64,000 bases of DNA from PALSA-1353 sp050012375 (GTDB taxonomy: Bacteria > Planctomycetota > Phycisphaerae > Tepidisphaerales > Tepidisphaeraceae). The notes beneath the pieces are model-generated. The model was not told the origin of the DNA and did no database searches. It worked only from the letters and a program-made list of their open reading frames with translations. How positions within the stretch are numbered: position 1 is the first letter of the stretch; the number at the start of each line of letters is the position of its first letter. This document shows, piece by piece, positions 16,173-25,330 of this stretch. The DNA lies in assembly GCA_050012375.1 (NCBI GenBank), contig JBEKHH010000025.1:6075-70074 (forward strand). The letters are read 5' to 3'. The position numbers and the translations under genes were made by a program.

Positions 16173-17791
16173 TTGGCACCGCTCAGTTCCGGCTGTGCGG
16201 CCGGCACATATTGTCCATTGATGGTGAACTTAAAAGTGCTTCCTTGGCCCGGTTCGCTTTGGACGCGGATGCTCCCGCTGTAGGTCTCGACGATGCTCTT
16301 GACGCTGGAGAGGCCGACGCCCTTGCCGGCGATATTCCGCGACGCCGAATTCTTCCCGCGGCGGAAAACGTAGAACACCTTGGCCTGATCCTCGGCGTCG
16401 ATTCCCATGCCGGTGTCGCGGACGTAGAACTCGGCTTCGGTGGGATGCACCTCGCATCCGACGTGAATCTCGCGCACCGGGCCGTCTCCCATGTATTTGA
16501 TCGCGTTGTCGATCAGGTTCTGGAATACCTGGCGGAAGCGGGAGCGCTCGCCATGCAGGACGGGCAGCGGCGTATCGACGATGAACGTGATTTGCCTGCC
16601 GCGCAGATCGCTTTCGAACAATCCCTCAACCTCGGCCACGAGGCTGGCGGTTTCCACCATTTCCATTTTTTCGCGGCGCGTTTTGATCCTCGAGAGTTCC
16701 AGCAATTCGGAGATCAAATCGGTTTCCACATCGACGTTCTTCTGAATGCGCTGCAAGCGGTGGACGATTTCGTCGTCGAAGCGGTCGCGGTGCTTCATCA
16801 GGAGCATCGCGGCCATGCCGCTGATGTTCCGCAAGGGAGCGTTGAGGTCGTGGCTGACGGCGCGGAGGAAATCCTCCTTCTCGGCGATTTCGCTGCTGAG
16901 CCGCTGGTTGGCCATCTCAAGCTGGGCGGTGCGCTGGACGACTTTTCGCTCGAGTTCGTCGTTGATTTCGAGCAGGTCCTGCTGCTGGCGCTTGACGGTT
17001 TGGATCATGGCATTGAAGGAGCGAGCCAAATCGCCGATGGCATCGGCACGATCGATGGCGACGGCGGTGTCCAGATCGCCGTCGGCGATGCGGTTGGTGG
17101 CCTCGACCAATTGGCGGATGGGACGAAAAAGGCGGTGCACCAGGAGATAGGCGGCGGGAAGTGTAATCAGGACCGTTACGCAGCCAATGCCCAGGGCGAA
17201 ATAATTCGCCCGCTGGACCTGCGACTCCTCCTGTTCGGGCGAGATGCCCACGGCCACAAAGCCCACCAGCCGCGATTTTCCGGCCGATTCCAGGCCAAGC
17301 ACCGGCAGGCAGACCTCCAGGCAATCTCCGAAGGGGGTGGAGGTTTCGCGATGCACGCGCGTCAGCGACGCGATGTCCACTCTCGAGAGGAAGGCGAGAT
17401 CGGATCTCGAAATGGAGCCTCGGTCCGCCAGGGCGATGTTGTTTCCGGCGTCATTGTAAAAGGCGATGAACAGGACATTTCGGGTTTTGAGCAGAGCGTT
17501 GCCCATGAGTTGGAGCGTCGGCACATCGCCGGCGGAGATGGCCTCGCGAGAAGCCATGGAAAGGGTGTAAGCGGTTTGCCGGGCCTGTTCGCCCATCATT
17601 CCCGTGACCTGCTGGTCGATCCGCGAAGCCCAAAGCCAGGAAGTGGCGCCGATGGAGGCGGTCAACAGCGCCATCACGGCGATGATGCACTTTGATTCCA
17701 GGGCAAGCCCGGCGCGAAATCGCGCAATCCTCGCCAGCGGCGATGGTGAATCGCTCGATCCCGTCGGGGTATTTTGTTTAGCCAAGTCCAT
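16169..17791 (-). CDS. Membrane sensor histidine kinase with HAMP domain
   Basis: Sensor kinase with an N-terminal transmembrane helix (CIIAVMALLTASIGATSWLWA), a ~150-residue extracytoplasmic sensing region, a second helix (FALGIGCVTVLITLPAAYLL), a HAMP domain (RPIRQLVEATNRIADGDL), a coiled coil, HisKA (FLRAVSHDLNAPLRNISG; phospho-accepting H) and a HATPase domain (N-box DNAIKYMG, G1 VRDTGMGID, G2 GKGVGLSS). The ATG at 17791 (MDLAKQ) is used; the frame is open to 17881, but upstream residues look non-coding and would abut the divergent GNAT gene. It heads the operon with the receiver and GGDEF genes; the signal is unknown. Confidence 0.9.
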   Translation of the reverse strand: MDLAKQNTPTGSSDSPSPLARIARFRAGLALESKCIIAVMALLTASIGATSWLWASRIDQQVTGMMGEQARQTAYTLSMASREAISAGDVPTLQLMGNALLKTRNVLFIAFYNDAGNNIALADRGSISRSDLAFLSRVDIASLTRVHRETSTPFGDCLEVCLPVLGLESAGKSRLVGFVAVGISPEQEESQVQRANYFALGIGCVTVLITLPAAYLLVHRLFRPIRQLVEATNRIADGDLDTAVAIDRADAIGDLARSFNAMIQTVKRQQQDLLEINDELERKVVQRTAQLEMANQRLSSEIAEKEDFLRAVSHDLNAPLRNISGMAAMLLMKHRDRFDDEIVHRLQRIQKNVDVETDLISELLELSRIKTRREKMEMVETASLVAEVEGLFESDLRGRQITFIVDTPLPVLHGERSRFRQVFQNLIDNAIKYMGDGPVREIHVGCEVHPTEAEFYVRDTGMGIDAEDQAKVFYVFRRGKNSASRNIAGKGVGLSSVKSIVETYSGSIRVQSEPGQGSTFKFTINGQYVPAAQPELSGAK

Positions 17792-17886
17792 CGATGGAGG
17801 CGGCATGGGCCGCATCCAATTCATCGTCGCGATGCAATTTCGAGTTAAGATGGATCGAAGGTACGATCTGCAACGAGCCAAGATTT

Positions 17887-18657
17887 ATGGGACAGTTGAG
17901 CGACCCGGCTTTGGTGGAACTTTCGGCGGATGCGACGTGGCCGGCGGAAGAGAACGAGCCGCTGGGTCCGTGGCGGCTGCGCGCCACCCGGGGATACTCC
18001 CATCGAGCCAACTCCGTGCGAACGGTCTGCGCCGAGGGGGGCGGGCCGGTGCATGTTTCCTGGCTCGAACTCATCACCGAGGCCGAAGCATTCTATCGCC
18101 AGCGGCATTTGCCGGCGATTTTCCATATTTCCCCGGCAACGGCGCCTGGCGATCTCGATCGGCTGCTGGATGAGCGCGGATACGACCTCGGGCATTCGGC
18201 CGAGGTCTGGTCGGCCGATCCGGGCGAGGTTCGGGATGCGACCGAGCGCGGCGGCGCCCTCGGCCAGATCGTTGAGCGAAATTCCCCGGATGCGGCATGG
18301 CTGGCGTGCGCGTGGGACGAGCACATTGGTCCGGGGAATGTCCGCGAGGAAATTTGTCGCCGCGTTCCTTCGCCGCGCGTTTTTGCCGTGGTTGTCGAGG
18401 GAAACGAACCGGTCGCGCGGGTCCTTGGGACGGTTCATGGCGGCGTGGGTTGGGTTTACTGCATGGCCAGCGTCCCGGATCGCCAGCGCCGCGGGCATGC
18501 CACGCGACTTTTGAATTCGCTGGCCCAGTGGACGCTGGCCAGTGGCGGAAAGACGCTGTGCCTTCAGGTGATGGCCGAAAACACGCCGGCGCGCAAGCTC
18601 TATGCGAAGGCGACGTTCCGGAAGCAATACGACTATCATTACCGAGTGCGGCGATGA
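17887..18657 (+). CDS. GNAT-family N-acetyltransferase
   Basis: A ~256-residue protein. The C-terminal GNAT domain contains the acetyl-CoA loop in VPDRQRRGHATRLLNSL and the ENTPARKLYAKATFRKQYDYHYR tail split around residues 235-256. The N-terminal half, starting GPWRLRATRGYSHRANSV, matches the extended form of this family, in which a first degenerate GNAT-like lobe precedes the active one. It likely acetylates an amine, but the substrate is not apparent. ATG 17887 is chosen because the upstream open stretch (from 17794) does not look conserved. It is divergent from the histidine kinase. Confidence 0.85.
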   Translation: MGQLSDPALVELSADATWPAEENEPLGPWRLRATRGYSHRANSVRTVCAEGGGPVHVSWLELITEAEAFYRQRHLPAIFHISPATAPGDLDRLLDERGYDLGHSAEVWSADPGEVRDATERGGALGQIVERNSPDAAWLACAWDEHIGPGNVREEICRRVPSPRVFAVVVEGNEPVARVLGTVHGGVGWVYCMASVPDRQRRGHATRLLNSLAQWTLASGGKTLCLQVMAENTPARKLYAKATFRKQYDYHYRVRR

Positions 18658-18738
18658 GGTATCCCGCCCGAGCGTGGCCATTTAACAATTGATTCGCACG
18701 ACGGTTCGGCTAAGGTGTTGGAAGATACGGGAGCGTGT

Positions 18739-19362
18739 ATGGATGGATTGCCCGGGTTGGTTGGTCAATATGCGACGATACTTGCCGATCCGCCGTGGCG
18801 GTTTCAAAACCGTACGGGCAAGGTTGCGCCTGAGCATGTCCGCCTTCGCAGATATGAGACAATGAGCATCGAAGAGATCTGTGCGCTGCCTGTCGCGGCA
18901 CATGCCGCCAACCCGTCGCACCTTTACCTTTGGGTGCCTAATGCGCTTCTTCCATGGGGCCTGCGGGTCATGGAGGCATGGGGCTTCAAATACAGGGCCA
19001 ATGTCGTTTGGTACAAGGTCCGCAAAGACGGTGGGCCGGACGGCCGGGGCGTCGGATTTTATTTCCGCAATGTGACGGAAATCTTGCTGTTTGGCACACG
19101 TGGCAAGATGCGCACGCTGGCCCCTGGGCGGCGGCAGGTAAACATCATCGCAACCCGTAAGCGGGAACACTCTCGCAAGCCATCGGCGGTTTATGACCTC
19201 ATTGAACGGTGCAGCCCCGGGCCACACCTCGAACTATTCGCGCGGGAACGGGTCAAGGGGTGGAAGCAGTGGGGTAACGAAGTGGACAGTTATGTGGACA
19301 AGCGCAAGGCTAATCCAATGTACGATAGCGATGAGTCCAGCGCCTATTTATTCGCGTCATAG
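18739..19362 (+). CDS. MT-A70-family adenine-N6 DNA methyltransferase
   Basis: A 207-residue methyltransferase that should methylate adenine N6 with S-adenosylmethionine. The catalytic motif DPPW appears as ILADPPWRFQN near residue 20, with the order of motifs (catalytic first, then GRGVGFYFRNVTEILLFGT and HSRKPSAVYDLIER) typical of MT-A70/MunI-type enzymes. ATG 18739 is preceded by ACGGGAG at 18727-18733. It ends inside a convergent gene for a BglII-like endonuclease (19-bp overlap), so it is the protective partner of a type II restriction-modification system. Confidence 0.88.
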   Translation: MDGLPGLVGQYATILADPPWRFQNRTGKVAPEHVRLRRYETMSIEEICALPVAAHAANPSHLYLWVPNALLPWGLRVMEAWGFKYRANVVWYKVRKDGGPDGRGVGFYFRNVTEILLFGTRGKMRTLAPGRRQVNIIATRKREHSRKPSAVYDLIERCSPGPHLELFARERVKGWKQWGNEVDSYVDKRKANPMYDSDESSAYLFAS

Positions 19363-19934
19363 CATCCCGGCGTGATGCCTACCGCCAGTACGGGACAGCC
19401 GCCAGCGCCGCCACCGTCGATCTTTGGCAGCAATTTATTCCAGTGTGTGGTCGAATTACCGTACTTCGTCCCGATGCCAAGGTCGTCAAAGATCGCCTGC
19501 AACTCTGAAACGCGCGTGATAATCACGCCCGCCGAAACTACCCTGAGCTGATGCAAGAGGCGGAAGTTGTTCAAGTCGCGGTCGTAGAACTCCGTCTTGT
19601 TGTTCCACTCCACTTCAATAGCCACTCCGGCCTTGAAGTTGTCGATCCGGTGTGTCGGTACGTCGATTTCTTCTCCGTCAACGCGGATGCCAATATCAAA
19701 CTGGTGCTCTTTCCAGCCCCGCTGATTTAAATATCCGTCCATCTGCTGCGGTATTTGCGATCGGCCACCGCCACCAATGACGATAGCGCTCTTCTTCAGG
19801 CGGAAGTCTCGTAAACACCCTAGCAGATCCTGCCATTGTTCCGGGAAATCGGTTGCCAAAACCGCGGCGGCGTGGTTCCACTCTTTGAAGCGGTATCGCT
19901 TCGCCAGGTCATTCGGTATGGAGTCGGGCCCCAT
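19344..19934 (-). CDS. BglII-family type II restriction endonuclease
   Basis: A ~196-residue protein that from memory resembles the BglII/BstYI endonuclease family: N-terminal IPNDLAKRYRFKEWNHA, then WQDLLGCLRDFRLKKSAI, the catalytic segment VAIEVEWNNKTEFYDRDL and the C-terminal STTHWNKLLPKIDGGGAGGC. These enzymes cut AGATCT or RGATCY; the exact site here is unknown. ATG 19934 (MGPDSIPN) fits the family N-terminus better than GTG 19952. It is convergent with and overlaps the MT-A70 methyltransferase, which supports a functional pair. Confidence 0.85.
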   Translation of the reverse strand: MGPDSIPNDLAKRYRFKEWNHAAAVLATDFPEQWQDLLGCLRDFRLKKSAIVIGGGGRSQIPQQMDGYLNQRGWKEHQFDIGIRVDGEEIDVPTHRIDNFKAGVAIEVEWNNKTEFYDRDLNNFRLLHQLRVVSAGVIITRVSELQAIFDDLGIGTKYGNSTTHWNKLLPKIDGGGAGGCPVLAVGITPGCYDANK

Positions 19935-20057
19935 ACGGCGTGATGAGACCACAAACCGGATCAGCGGTCAAAATTTCGGATCGGGATCCGGCCGGCGCTG
20001 AGGCGCCCTTGTTCAGCTTGTTCGGTTGGGTATACTTCCGGTCCTTGCCCGGCATGC

Positions 20058-20126
20058 CTCAAAACCATGCCGAGCGGTTCCGGCGCGTAAGACGGCCGCT
20101 TTCGCGGCTGCCGCGCATGTTTTGAG
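20058..20126 (+). promoter_or_regulatory. Structured leader upstream of rpsD
   Basis: A 12-13-nt pair of arms at 20058-20070 and 20115-20126 (CTCAAAACCATGC with GCATGTTTTGAG, one bulged C) encloses an inner GCCGC-TTTC-GCGGC hairpin at 20095-20108. It ends 31 bp before the rpsD start. S4 represses its own mRNA in several bacteria through structured leaders, so this is a candidate autoregulatory site. The structure is seen; the role is inferred. Confidence 0.4.
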
Positions 20127-20157
20127 ACGGGCGTTTGGCCCGTGGAAAGTTCCTCAC

Positions 20158-20757
20158 ATGGGCCGTCACACGGGTCCCAAGCTTAAATTGTCTCGTCGGG
20201 TCGGCGTCCCAATAGCTGACATTCCCAAACACACCGGCCGCGGAGAACTTGAGCTGCCCGGCATGCACGGGCATCGCGGGCGGCGACAAACCGAATACGG
20301 CGTTCGCCTCAACGAAAAGCAGAAACTCCGTTACCATTACGGCATGTTCGAGAGGCAGTTTCGCCGCTTCCTGAACATCGCCAAGAAATCCAAGGGCAAC
20401 ACGGCCAACACGATGATGCAGCTTCTGGAGACGCGCCTGGACAATGTCCTGCGTCGCCTGGGCGTCGGGCGAACCATCTGGGCCACCCGCCAAACCGTTG
20501 CCCACGGACACGTTTTGGTGGATGGCCGGAAGACGGATATCGCCAGCTATCTCGTTAAGCCGGGTCAGACCATTACGTTCAAGGAAGGCATTCACAAGGT
20601 GCTGCGCGAGAATATGGAACAGGGGGCTGGGCACCAGGTTCCGAATTGGCTGGAATGGAACCCGGCTCAGCTCACGGCGAAGGTCAAATCCCAGCCGGTG
20701 CCTGAAGATGTGCCGTTCGAGGTGAATATGAATCTGATCATCGAGTTTTACCGGTAA
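20158..20757 (+). CDS. rpsD: 30S ribosomal protein S4
   Basis: Primary 16S rRNA-binding protein of the small subunit, 199 residues. The N-terminus MGRHTGPKLKLSRRVGV, the RLNEKQKLRYHYGMFERQF helix and the S4 RNA-binding domain (LLETRLDNVLRRLGVGRT, then VLVDGRKTDIASYLVKPGQ) are all present. It lacks the zinc-finger cysteines of some S4 forms. ATG 20158 fits the conserved N-terminus; the frame is open upstream but overlaps the leader structure. It stands alone, away from the alpha operon, and ends at a strong terminator. Confidence 0.96.
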   Translation: MGRHTGPKLKLSRRVGVPIADIPKHTGRGELELPGMHGHRGRRQTEYGVRLNEKQKLRYHYGMFERQFRRFLNIAKKSKGNTANTMMQLLETRLDNVLRRLGVGRTIWATRQTVAHGHVLVDGRKTDIASYLVKPGQTITFKEGIHKVLRENMEQGAGHQVPNWLEWNPAQLTAKVKSQPVPEDVPFEVNMNLIIEFYR

Positions 20758-20796
20758 ACGCACTTCGGTCGCCGGGCAGCCGGCTGAAACAATGAA

Positions 20797-20829
20797 CCCA
20801 CAGAGCCAAGCTCTGTGGGCTTTTTTTTT
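20797..20829 (+). terminator. Rho-independent terminator of rpsD
   Basis: CCCACAGAG and CTCTGTGGG form a 9-bp perfect stem with a 5-nt loop, followed one base later by nine T residues. It lies 40 bp after the rpsD stop and is the clearest terminator in the window. Confidence 0.93.
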
Positions 20830-21170
20830 CGCGATATGTGGATTTCAATTTGGGCTTCGCCACCACGCCCAAGGCAGCCAGATTCCCAAACGAATGTTGG
20901 GAGAATTACAGTGGATGCGACGCGTAGCGACCCCATTCGCTTGAAACCCCGTTTGCACCCCCGCTTGAACCTTGTCTGTTATGGGACGTAGCATTCCCGG
21001 ACTATGCGTTTTCCCAATCTTGCCCATTTCGCGAATGTTCCGCAGATTCTAAATGTTCAAGTTGCAAAATCCACAAGTCGATGTTCAAATAGCGAAGATA
21101 GAGAAACGGGATAACTGGTGAAGCCTGTATTGTCCTCTCCGTATTTAACAGTTGGGCTTCAGGAGCCACT
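20830..21170. other. Intergenic region between rpsD terminator and signalling genes
   Basis: About 340 bp with no convincing ORF or RNA gene. The stretch at 21020-21150 is relatively AT-rich and probably carries the promoter for the HTH-receiver gene; GGAG directly precedes that start. Confidence 0.4.
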
Positions 21171-21734
21171 ATGAAGAGCGTCTTTACCACGGGAGAAGCG
21201 GCGGAGATATGCAAGGTCTCGCAACAGACGATCATTCGTTGTTTTGACAGCGGTCGGCTTCGGGGCTTCCGCGTTCCCGGAAGCCGCTTCCGCCGAATCC
21301 CGCGCGATGCCCTGATCGCGTTTATGAAGGATAACGGCATTCCCCCCGATGCGCTGGATAGCGGCAAGCTGAAAGTCCTGGTGGTGGATGATGATCCGGA
21401 GATCGTGGAATTGTTCGTCGACGTGCTGGAACGCGACGGGCGATTCGAGGTGAAAACCGCCAGCACGGGATATGACGCCGGCATCCTCACGCAGGAATTC
21501 GTGCCGGACCTGGTCATCCTGGATTACATGCTGCCGGACATCAACGGCAACGTGGTTTGCCAGACGATTCGGAAAAATCCCAATTTCGAGCACATGAAGA
21601 TAGTGATCGTTTCCGGCGTGGTGAATCAGGACGAGATCAACGATCTGCTCAAATCCGGCGCCGACGATTTCGTCAAGAAGCCGTTCAACATCGAGAAACT
21701 CATCGAGCGCATCGGCGAAATGCTGGCGACGTGA
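21171..21734 (+). CDS. HTH (excisionase-type) DNA-binding domain fused to a receiver domain
   Basis: A 187-residue protein with domains in an unusual order: a DNA-binding HTH of the excisionase/MerR type at residues 1-55 (FTTGEAAEICKVSQQTIIRC, then GRLRGFRVPGSRFRRIPRDAL) followed by a receiver domain (VVDDDPEIVE, phospho-acceptor in LVILDYMLPDING, VSG, KKPF). Most response regulators have the receiver first. GGAGCC precedes the ATG. It is probably controlled by one of the kinases encoded in the window, such as the HDOD kinase 106 bp downstream. Confidence 0.85.
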   Translation: MKSVFTTGEAAEICKVSQQTIIRCFDSGRLRGFRVPGSRFRRIPRDALIAFMKDNGIPPDALDSGKLKVLVVDDDPEIVELFVDVLERDGRFEVKTASTGYDAGILTQEFVPDLVILDYMLPDINGNVVCQTIRKNPNFEHMKIVIVSGVVNQDEINDLLKSGADDFVKKPFNIEKLIERIGEMLAT

Positions 21735-21840
21735 CAAGAAAGCGGGTAGTGATTGGCTTTAGTGGTTGGTGAGGCGACAAAGCCAAGATCGCTCGCAACG
21801 GCGTCGCCAGTCCGCCGACTGACCACTTTCATCCTATTTC

Positions 21841-24129
21841 GTGCTTACGCCTTTCGACCATCTTCAGGCCAAGCGCGTGGAACTGATTCTTCAGCAGCTT
21901 GAGGAACTTCCGACGCTGCCGGCCGTCGCCACGCGCGTGTTGCAGGTTGCGGCCGATGCGGAGGGGACGGTGAACGAAATCGTCTCGCTGATCAGCAGCG
22001 ACGTGGCGCTGACGGCGCGAATCCTGCAACTGGTGCATCGGGCCGATCTGGGAATCAACGCCGACGCGATCACGCTCGATCGGGCGGTGGTGTTGCTGGG
22101 ATTCGAGGCCGTCCGCAACGCGGTCCTGGCGGTGTCGGTTTTCGAGACCTTCGCGACTTCCAATTCACATCCGACCCAGTTTTCGCGCGAGGAGTTCTGG
22201 AAGCATTCGGTCGCGGTCGCTTGCTGCGCCGAGCTTCTGGCCGAGGCGCTTCACGCGGCGCACGGGCGCGACGCGGGTTTCAGCCCTTCGGAAGCTTTCG
22301 TCTGCGGATTGCTGCACGATCTGGGCAAGGTTGCGCTCGACGCGATTTTGCCGAAGAGTTTTGCCCGCGTGGTCGAAGCGGTGGACCTTCTTCGCGGAAA
22401 CATCGCCGATGTCGAGCGGATGGTCATCGGACTGGACCACATGGTGGTCGGCAAACGGCTGGCGGAGCGATGGGAACTTCCGCAGATCATCCGGGAGTCG
22501 ATCTGGCTGCACGGCCAGCTTCCCGAGGCGCTGCCGGAATCGGTGAAATATCCGCGGATGATCAACCTGGTGACGCTGGCCGATTTGATCGTGCGGGAGC
22601 AGCATCTGGGATACAGCGGCAATTGGTCGTTTACGGTGAGCGGAAAGCGTCTCATGGAGGCGATCGGGCTGACGCAGCAGAGCGTGGATGGGGCAATCCG
22701 CAAGCTGGTGGATCGGGTCGAAGCTCGCGCCCGGGCGTTGCAGCTTGGGCAGGCGAGCACGCAGGAGCTGTATCAACAGGCGCTGATGCGCGCCAATCAA
22801 GAGCTGGGCCGAGTGAGCAGCCAGTTGGCGGCGAAGAACCGCCGCCTGGTGGTTCGCGCGCAGTTCTTCGATGTCATGAGCGCGTTTCAGGGCGAACTTC
22901 GCCCCGACGCATCGCCGCAAACCGTTCTGCGGGCCATCGGTCAGACGGCGGTGGGCGTTCTGGGCGTGACGTGCGTGGCGGCGTTTTCGCTGACACCGAG
23001 TCAGAATTTCGCGGAAGTTTTGCTCTTCGATGAATCGGGGGACATCTTCGAAAGCTCGCTGGTGGATTGCCCGCGCCCGCCGACGGGCGGGGAGAGCGGG
23101 GACGGGCCGGTCCTTCATGCCGGGAATGAACTGGATTGGCTTCTGTCGGCGATTTCGCCGCGGCTGGTGGGGGACCAGCGTTTTTGGATCTGCTTGAATG
23201 CGGAGGAGACGTGCGTTGGGGGAGTGGTGTGGGGGGCTGTAGCGGGGGAAGCGCAGCGGCTGGGCTCGCAAGCGCAGGAGTTGAGCGCCATCGCGGGAGG
23301 TTGGGCGCTGGCGCTGCGCACGGCGCAAATACGTGAGGAGGCTCGGGCCCTGGCGGAGCAATTGGCCGAGGCGAATCGGCGACTCCAATCGGCGCAGAGC
23401 GAAATCCTTGTTTCAAGAATGATGATCAGCATAGGGGAGATGGCGGCGGGAGCGGCGCACGAGATGAACAATCCGCTGGCCGTGATTAGCGGACGATCGC
23501 AGTTGCTGTCGGGGGAATTAACGGAAGCGAAGCATAAGGCGATGGCGCGCCTGATCTATGACCAAAGTCACAGACTGAGCGAGATCATTTCGGAGCTGAT
23601 GGATTTCGCCAAACCAGTGCCGCCACGGCCTGAAGAAACGGACGTTGCGGACCTGATTTCGCGAGCGCTTCACGATGCCAAGCAGCACACCGATCCAGCC
23701 GATAGGACCATTGAGTTGACCATGGGCGACGTTCCGCCGGTCATGGTCGATCCGAAGCAAGTGGCCGCCGCGATGACGGAAGTGATGGATAACGCCTTGT
23801 CGGCAACGGATGCTTCCAGCGGCCACATAACGATTCACGCGGCGTTCGACCCGTATTCGTCGCGGGTAGCAGTGACGATTTCGGACAACGGCTGCGGGAT
23901 GGACGAAGGGACGCTGAAGCGGGCGTTTGATCCGTTCTTCAGCAGCAAGCCCGCCGGTCGGCGTCGAGGACTGGGCCTGCCCAAGGCACTGCGTTGGGTG
24001 GAATCCAGCGGGGGTTCGATGCGGCTGGAGAGCCGGCCGGAGCAGGGAACGCGGACGTTGATCCTTCTTCCGGCGGCGGCGAGCGCCAGCGGGCAGAGCG
24101 GTCAGGTTGGCCGTAAGGCAGCGACATGA
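21841..24129 (+). CDS. HDOD domain-histidine kinase hybrid
   Basis: A 762-residue protein with three parts. Residues ~10-290 are an HDOD domain (LEELPTLPAVATRVLQVA, then a degenerate HD-type LLHDLGKVALDAILP and GLDHMVVGKRLAERWELP). A ~170-residue GAF-like region follows. The C-terminal kinase has HisKA with the phospho-accepting His in MAAGAAHEMNNPLAVISGR, the N-box in DNALSATDAS and ATP-binding SDNGCGMDEG and RRGLGLPKA. No membrane segment is seen, so it is cytosolic. GTG 21841 is the start. Only 37 bp separate it from the next receiver gene, its probable partner. Confidence 0.88.
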   Translation: MLTPFDHLQAKRVELILQQLEELPTLPAVATRVLQVAADAEGTVNEIVSLISSDVALTARILQLVHRADLGINADAITLDRAVVLLGFEAVRNAVLAVSVFETFATSNSHPTQFSREEFWKHSVAVACCAELLAEALHAAHGRDAGFSPSEAFVCGLLHDLGKVALDAILPKSFARVVEAVDLLRGNIADVERMVIGLDHMVVGKRLAERWELPQIIRESIWLHGQLPEALPESVKYPRMINLVTLADLIVREQHLGYSGNWSFTVSGKRLMEAIGLTQQSVDGAIRKLVDRVEARARALQLGQASTQELYQQALMRANQELGRVSSQLAAKNRRLVVRAQFFDVMSAFQGELRPDASPQTVLRAIGQTAVGVLGVTCVAAFSLTPSQNFAEVLLFDESGDIFESSLVDCPRPPTGGESGDGPVLHAGNELDWLLSAISPRLVGDQRFWICLNAEETCVGGVVWGAVAGEAQRLGSQAQELSAIAGGWALALRTAQIREEARALAEQLAEANRRLQSAQSEILVSRMMISIGEMAAGAAHEMNNPLAVISGRSQLLSGELTEAKHKAMARLIYDQSHRLSEIISELMDFAKPVPPRPEETDVADLISRALHDAKQHTDPADRTIELTMGDVPPVMVDPKQVAAAMTEVMDNALSATDASSGHITIHAAFDPYSSRVAVTISDNGCGMDEGTLKRAFDPFFSSKPAGRRRGLGLPKALRWVESSGGSMRLESRPEQGTRTLILLPAAASASGQSGQVGRKAAT

Positions 24130-24166
24130 TTGGAACGATACCCACTGCCCCGAAGTGGGAGGGAAA

Positions 24167-25330
24167 ATGACACCGGTACGACAATCCCCACAAACGCAGC
24201 GTTCGGCTTGGCCGCAAGTCCTGATCGTGGACGACGAGACGGACGTGGTGGAATTCCTGGGCGAGGCCCTGAGCCGGAATGTGGATTGCCAGTTTGCCAC
24301 GGCGGGAACGATCGCCCAGGCATCGCGGGCACTGCAATCGCAGTCGGTCGATCTGCTGATCGTGGATCTGCATTTGCCGGATGGCGACGGCTCGGAATTG
24401 CTGGCGGCGCTGCGGGAGCGGCACCCGCTGGCCAGCGCGATCGTCGTGACGGGCTCGCCGAGCGTCGAGACGGCGGTTTCAGCGCTGCGGGACGGGGCGG
24501 TCGATTTTCTAGCCAAGCCGTTCACCGCGGAAGAATTCCTGCGTCGAATCCGCACGGCGTTGCATCGCAATGCGCTGCGAGCCAAGAGCGAAAGCCGCAT
24601 CGATCGCCTCCGCGTCGCGGTGCGCCGGCTGAACGACGCTCGCAGGCTGGTCACCAAGAAAGTCGATCTGCTATGCAACGACCTGGTTGCCGCGTACGGC
24701 GATCTTGCCCGCCAACTGGACCTGGTGCGGACGACCGAATCTTTCCGGGGCATCATCTCCAGCTCCGACGACCTGGAGCAGATGCTCTGCCACTCGATGG
24801 ATTGGCTGCTGCGGCAAATCGGGTATGCGAACGTAGCGATTTGGCTCGCCGGGCCGGACCCGGAATTCCAGCTTGGGGCGTATATGAAGCATACGATCGC
24901 CGGCGACCCGGAAATGACCGACGCAATGCGCGATGGGCTTCTTCAGATCGTTCGCCGCGAAGGTTTGGTCCACCTGTCGGCCGAAGAGGCGGCTGGGGTC
25001 CTCAGCACGGCGGAGCTGCTGCATTTGAGTGGCCAGACCATTCTGGCGATTCACTGCACCTACCTTGGCGAATCGCTGGCGAGCATCGTTCTGATGCGCG
25101 ATGGGGACAAGCCGTTCACGCCGGAGGATGTGGCGACGCTTCGGGCGATTGGGCCGGTGTTTGCGGTGGCGCTGGCGACGATGGTTCGCGGTCAGGAAGG
25201 GGACGGGGATTTGGAGGAGCCGGAGGACGACGGCTCGATCATGGATGAGCCGGATGATTCACCCCCATGGCGGCGGCGGAAAAAGGATGATGCGGATTGG
25301 TGGAAGCGCGGGGAAACTCCGCCGTTCTAA
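24167..25330 (+). CDS. Response regulator with C-terminal GAF-like domain
   Basis: A 387-residue protein. Residues ~18-135 are a receiver domain (LIVDDETDVVEFL, phospho-acceptor in LLIVDLHLPDGDG, IVVTGSPS, AKPFTAEEF). A coiled-coil linker follows, then a GAF-like sensing domain (residues ~200-350) and an acidic, Arg/Lys-rich tail. No DNA-binding or enzymatic output is obvious, so it may sense a ligand or relay phosphate. ATG 24167 is preferred over the longer frame because GGGAGGG lies at 24157-24163. It is co-transcribed with the HDOD kinase. Confidence 0.85.
   Translation: MTPVRQSPQTQRSAWPQVLIVDDETDVVEFLGEALSRNVDCQFATAGTIAQASRALQSQSVDLLIVDLHLPDGDGSELLAALRERHPLASAIVVTGSPSVETAVSALRDGAVDFLAKPFTAEEFLRRIRTALHRNALRAKSESRIDRLRVAVRRLNDARRLVTKKVDLLCNDLVAAYGDLARQLDLVRTTESFRGIISSSDDLEQMLCHSMDWLLRQIGYANVAIWLAGPDPEFQLGAYMKHTIAGDPEMTDAMRDGLLQIVRREGLVHLSAEEAAGVLSTAELLHLSGQTILAIHCTYLGESLASIVLMRDGDKPFTPEDVATLRAIGPVFAVALATMVRGQEGDGDLEEPEDDGSIMDEPDDSPPWRRRKKDDADWWKRGETPPF

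Noticed and set aside
16154..17695. 513-codon plus-strand frame
   Set aside because: Antisense to a histidine kinase with all motifs present.
22165..23388. 407-codon minus-strand frame
   Set aside because: Antisense to the HDOD kinase; Arg/Gln/Pro-rich shadow.
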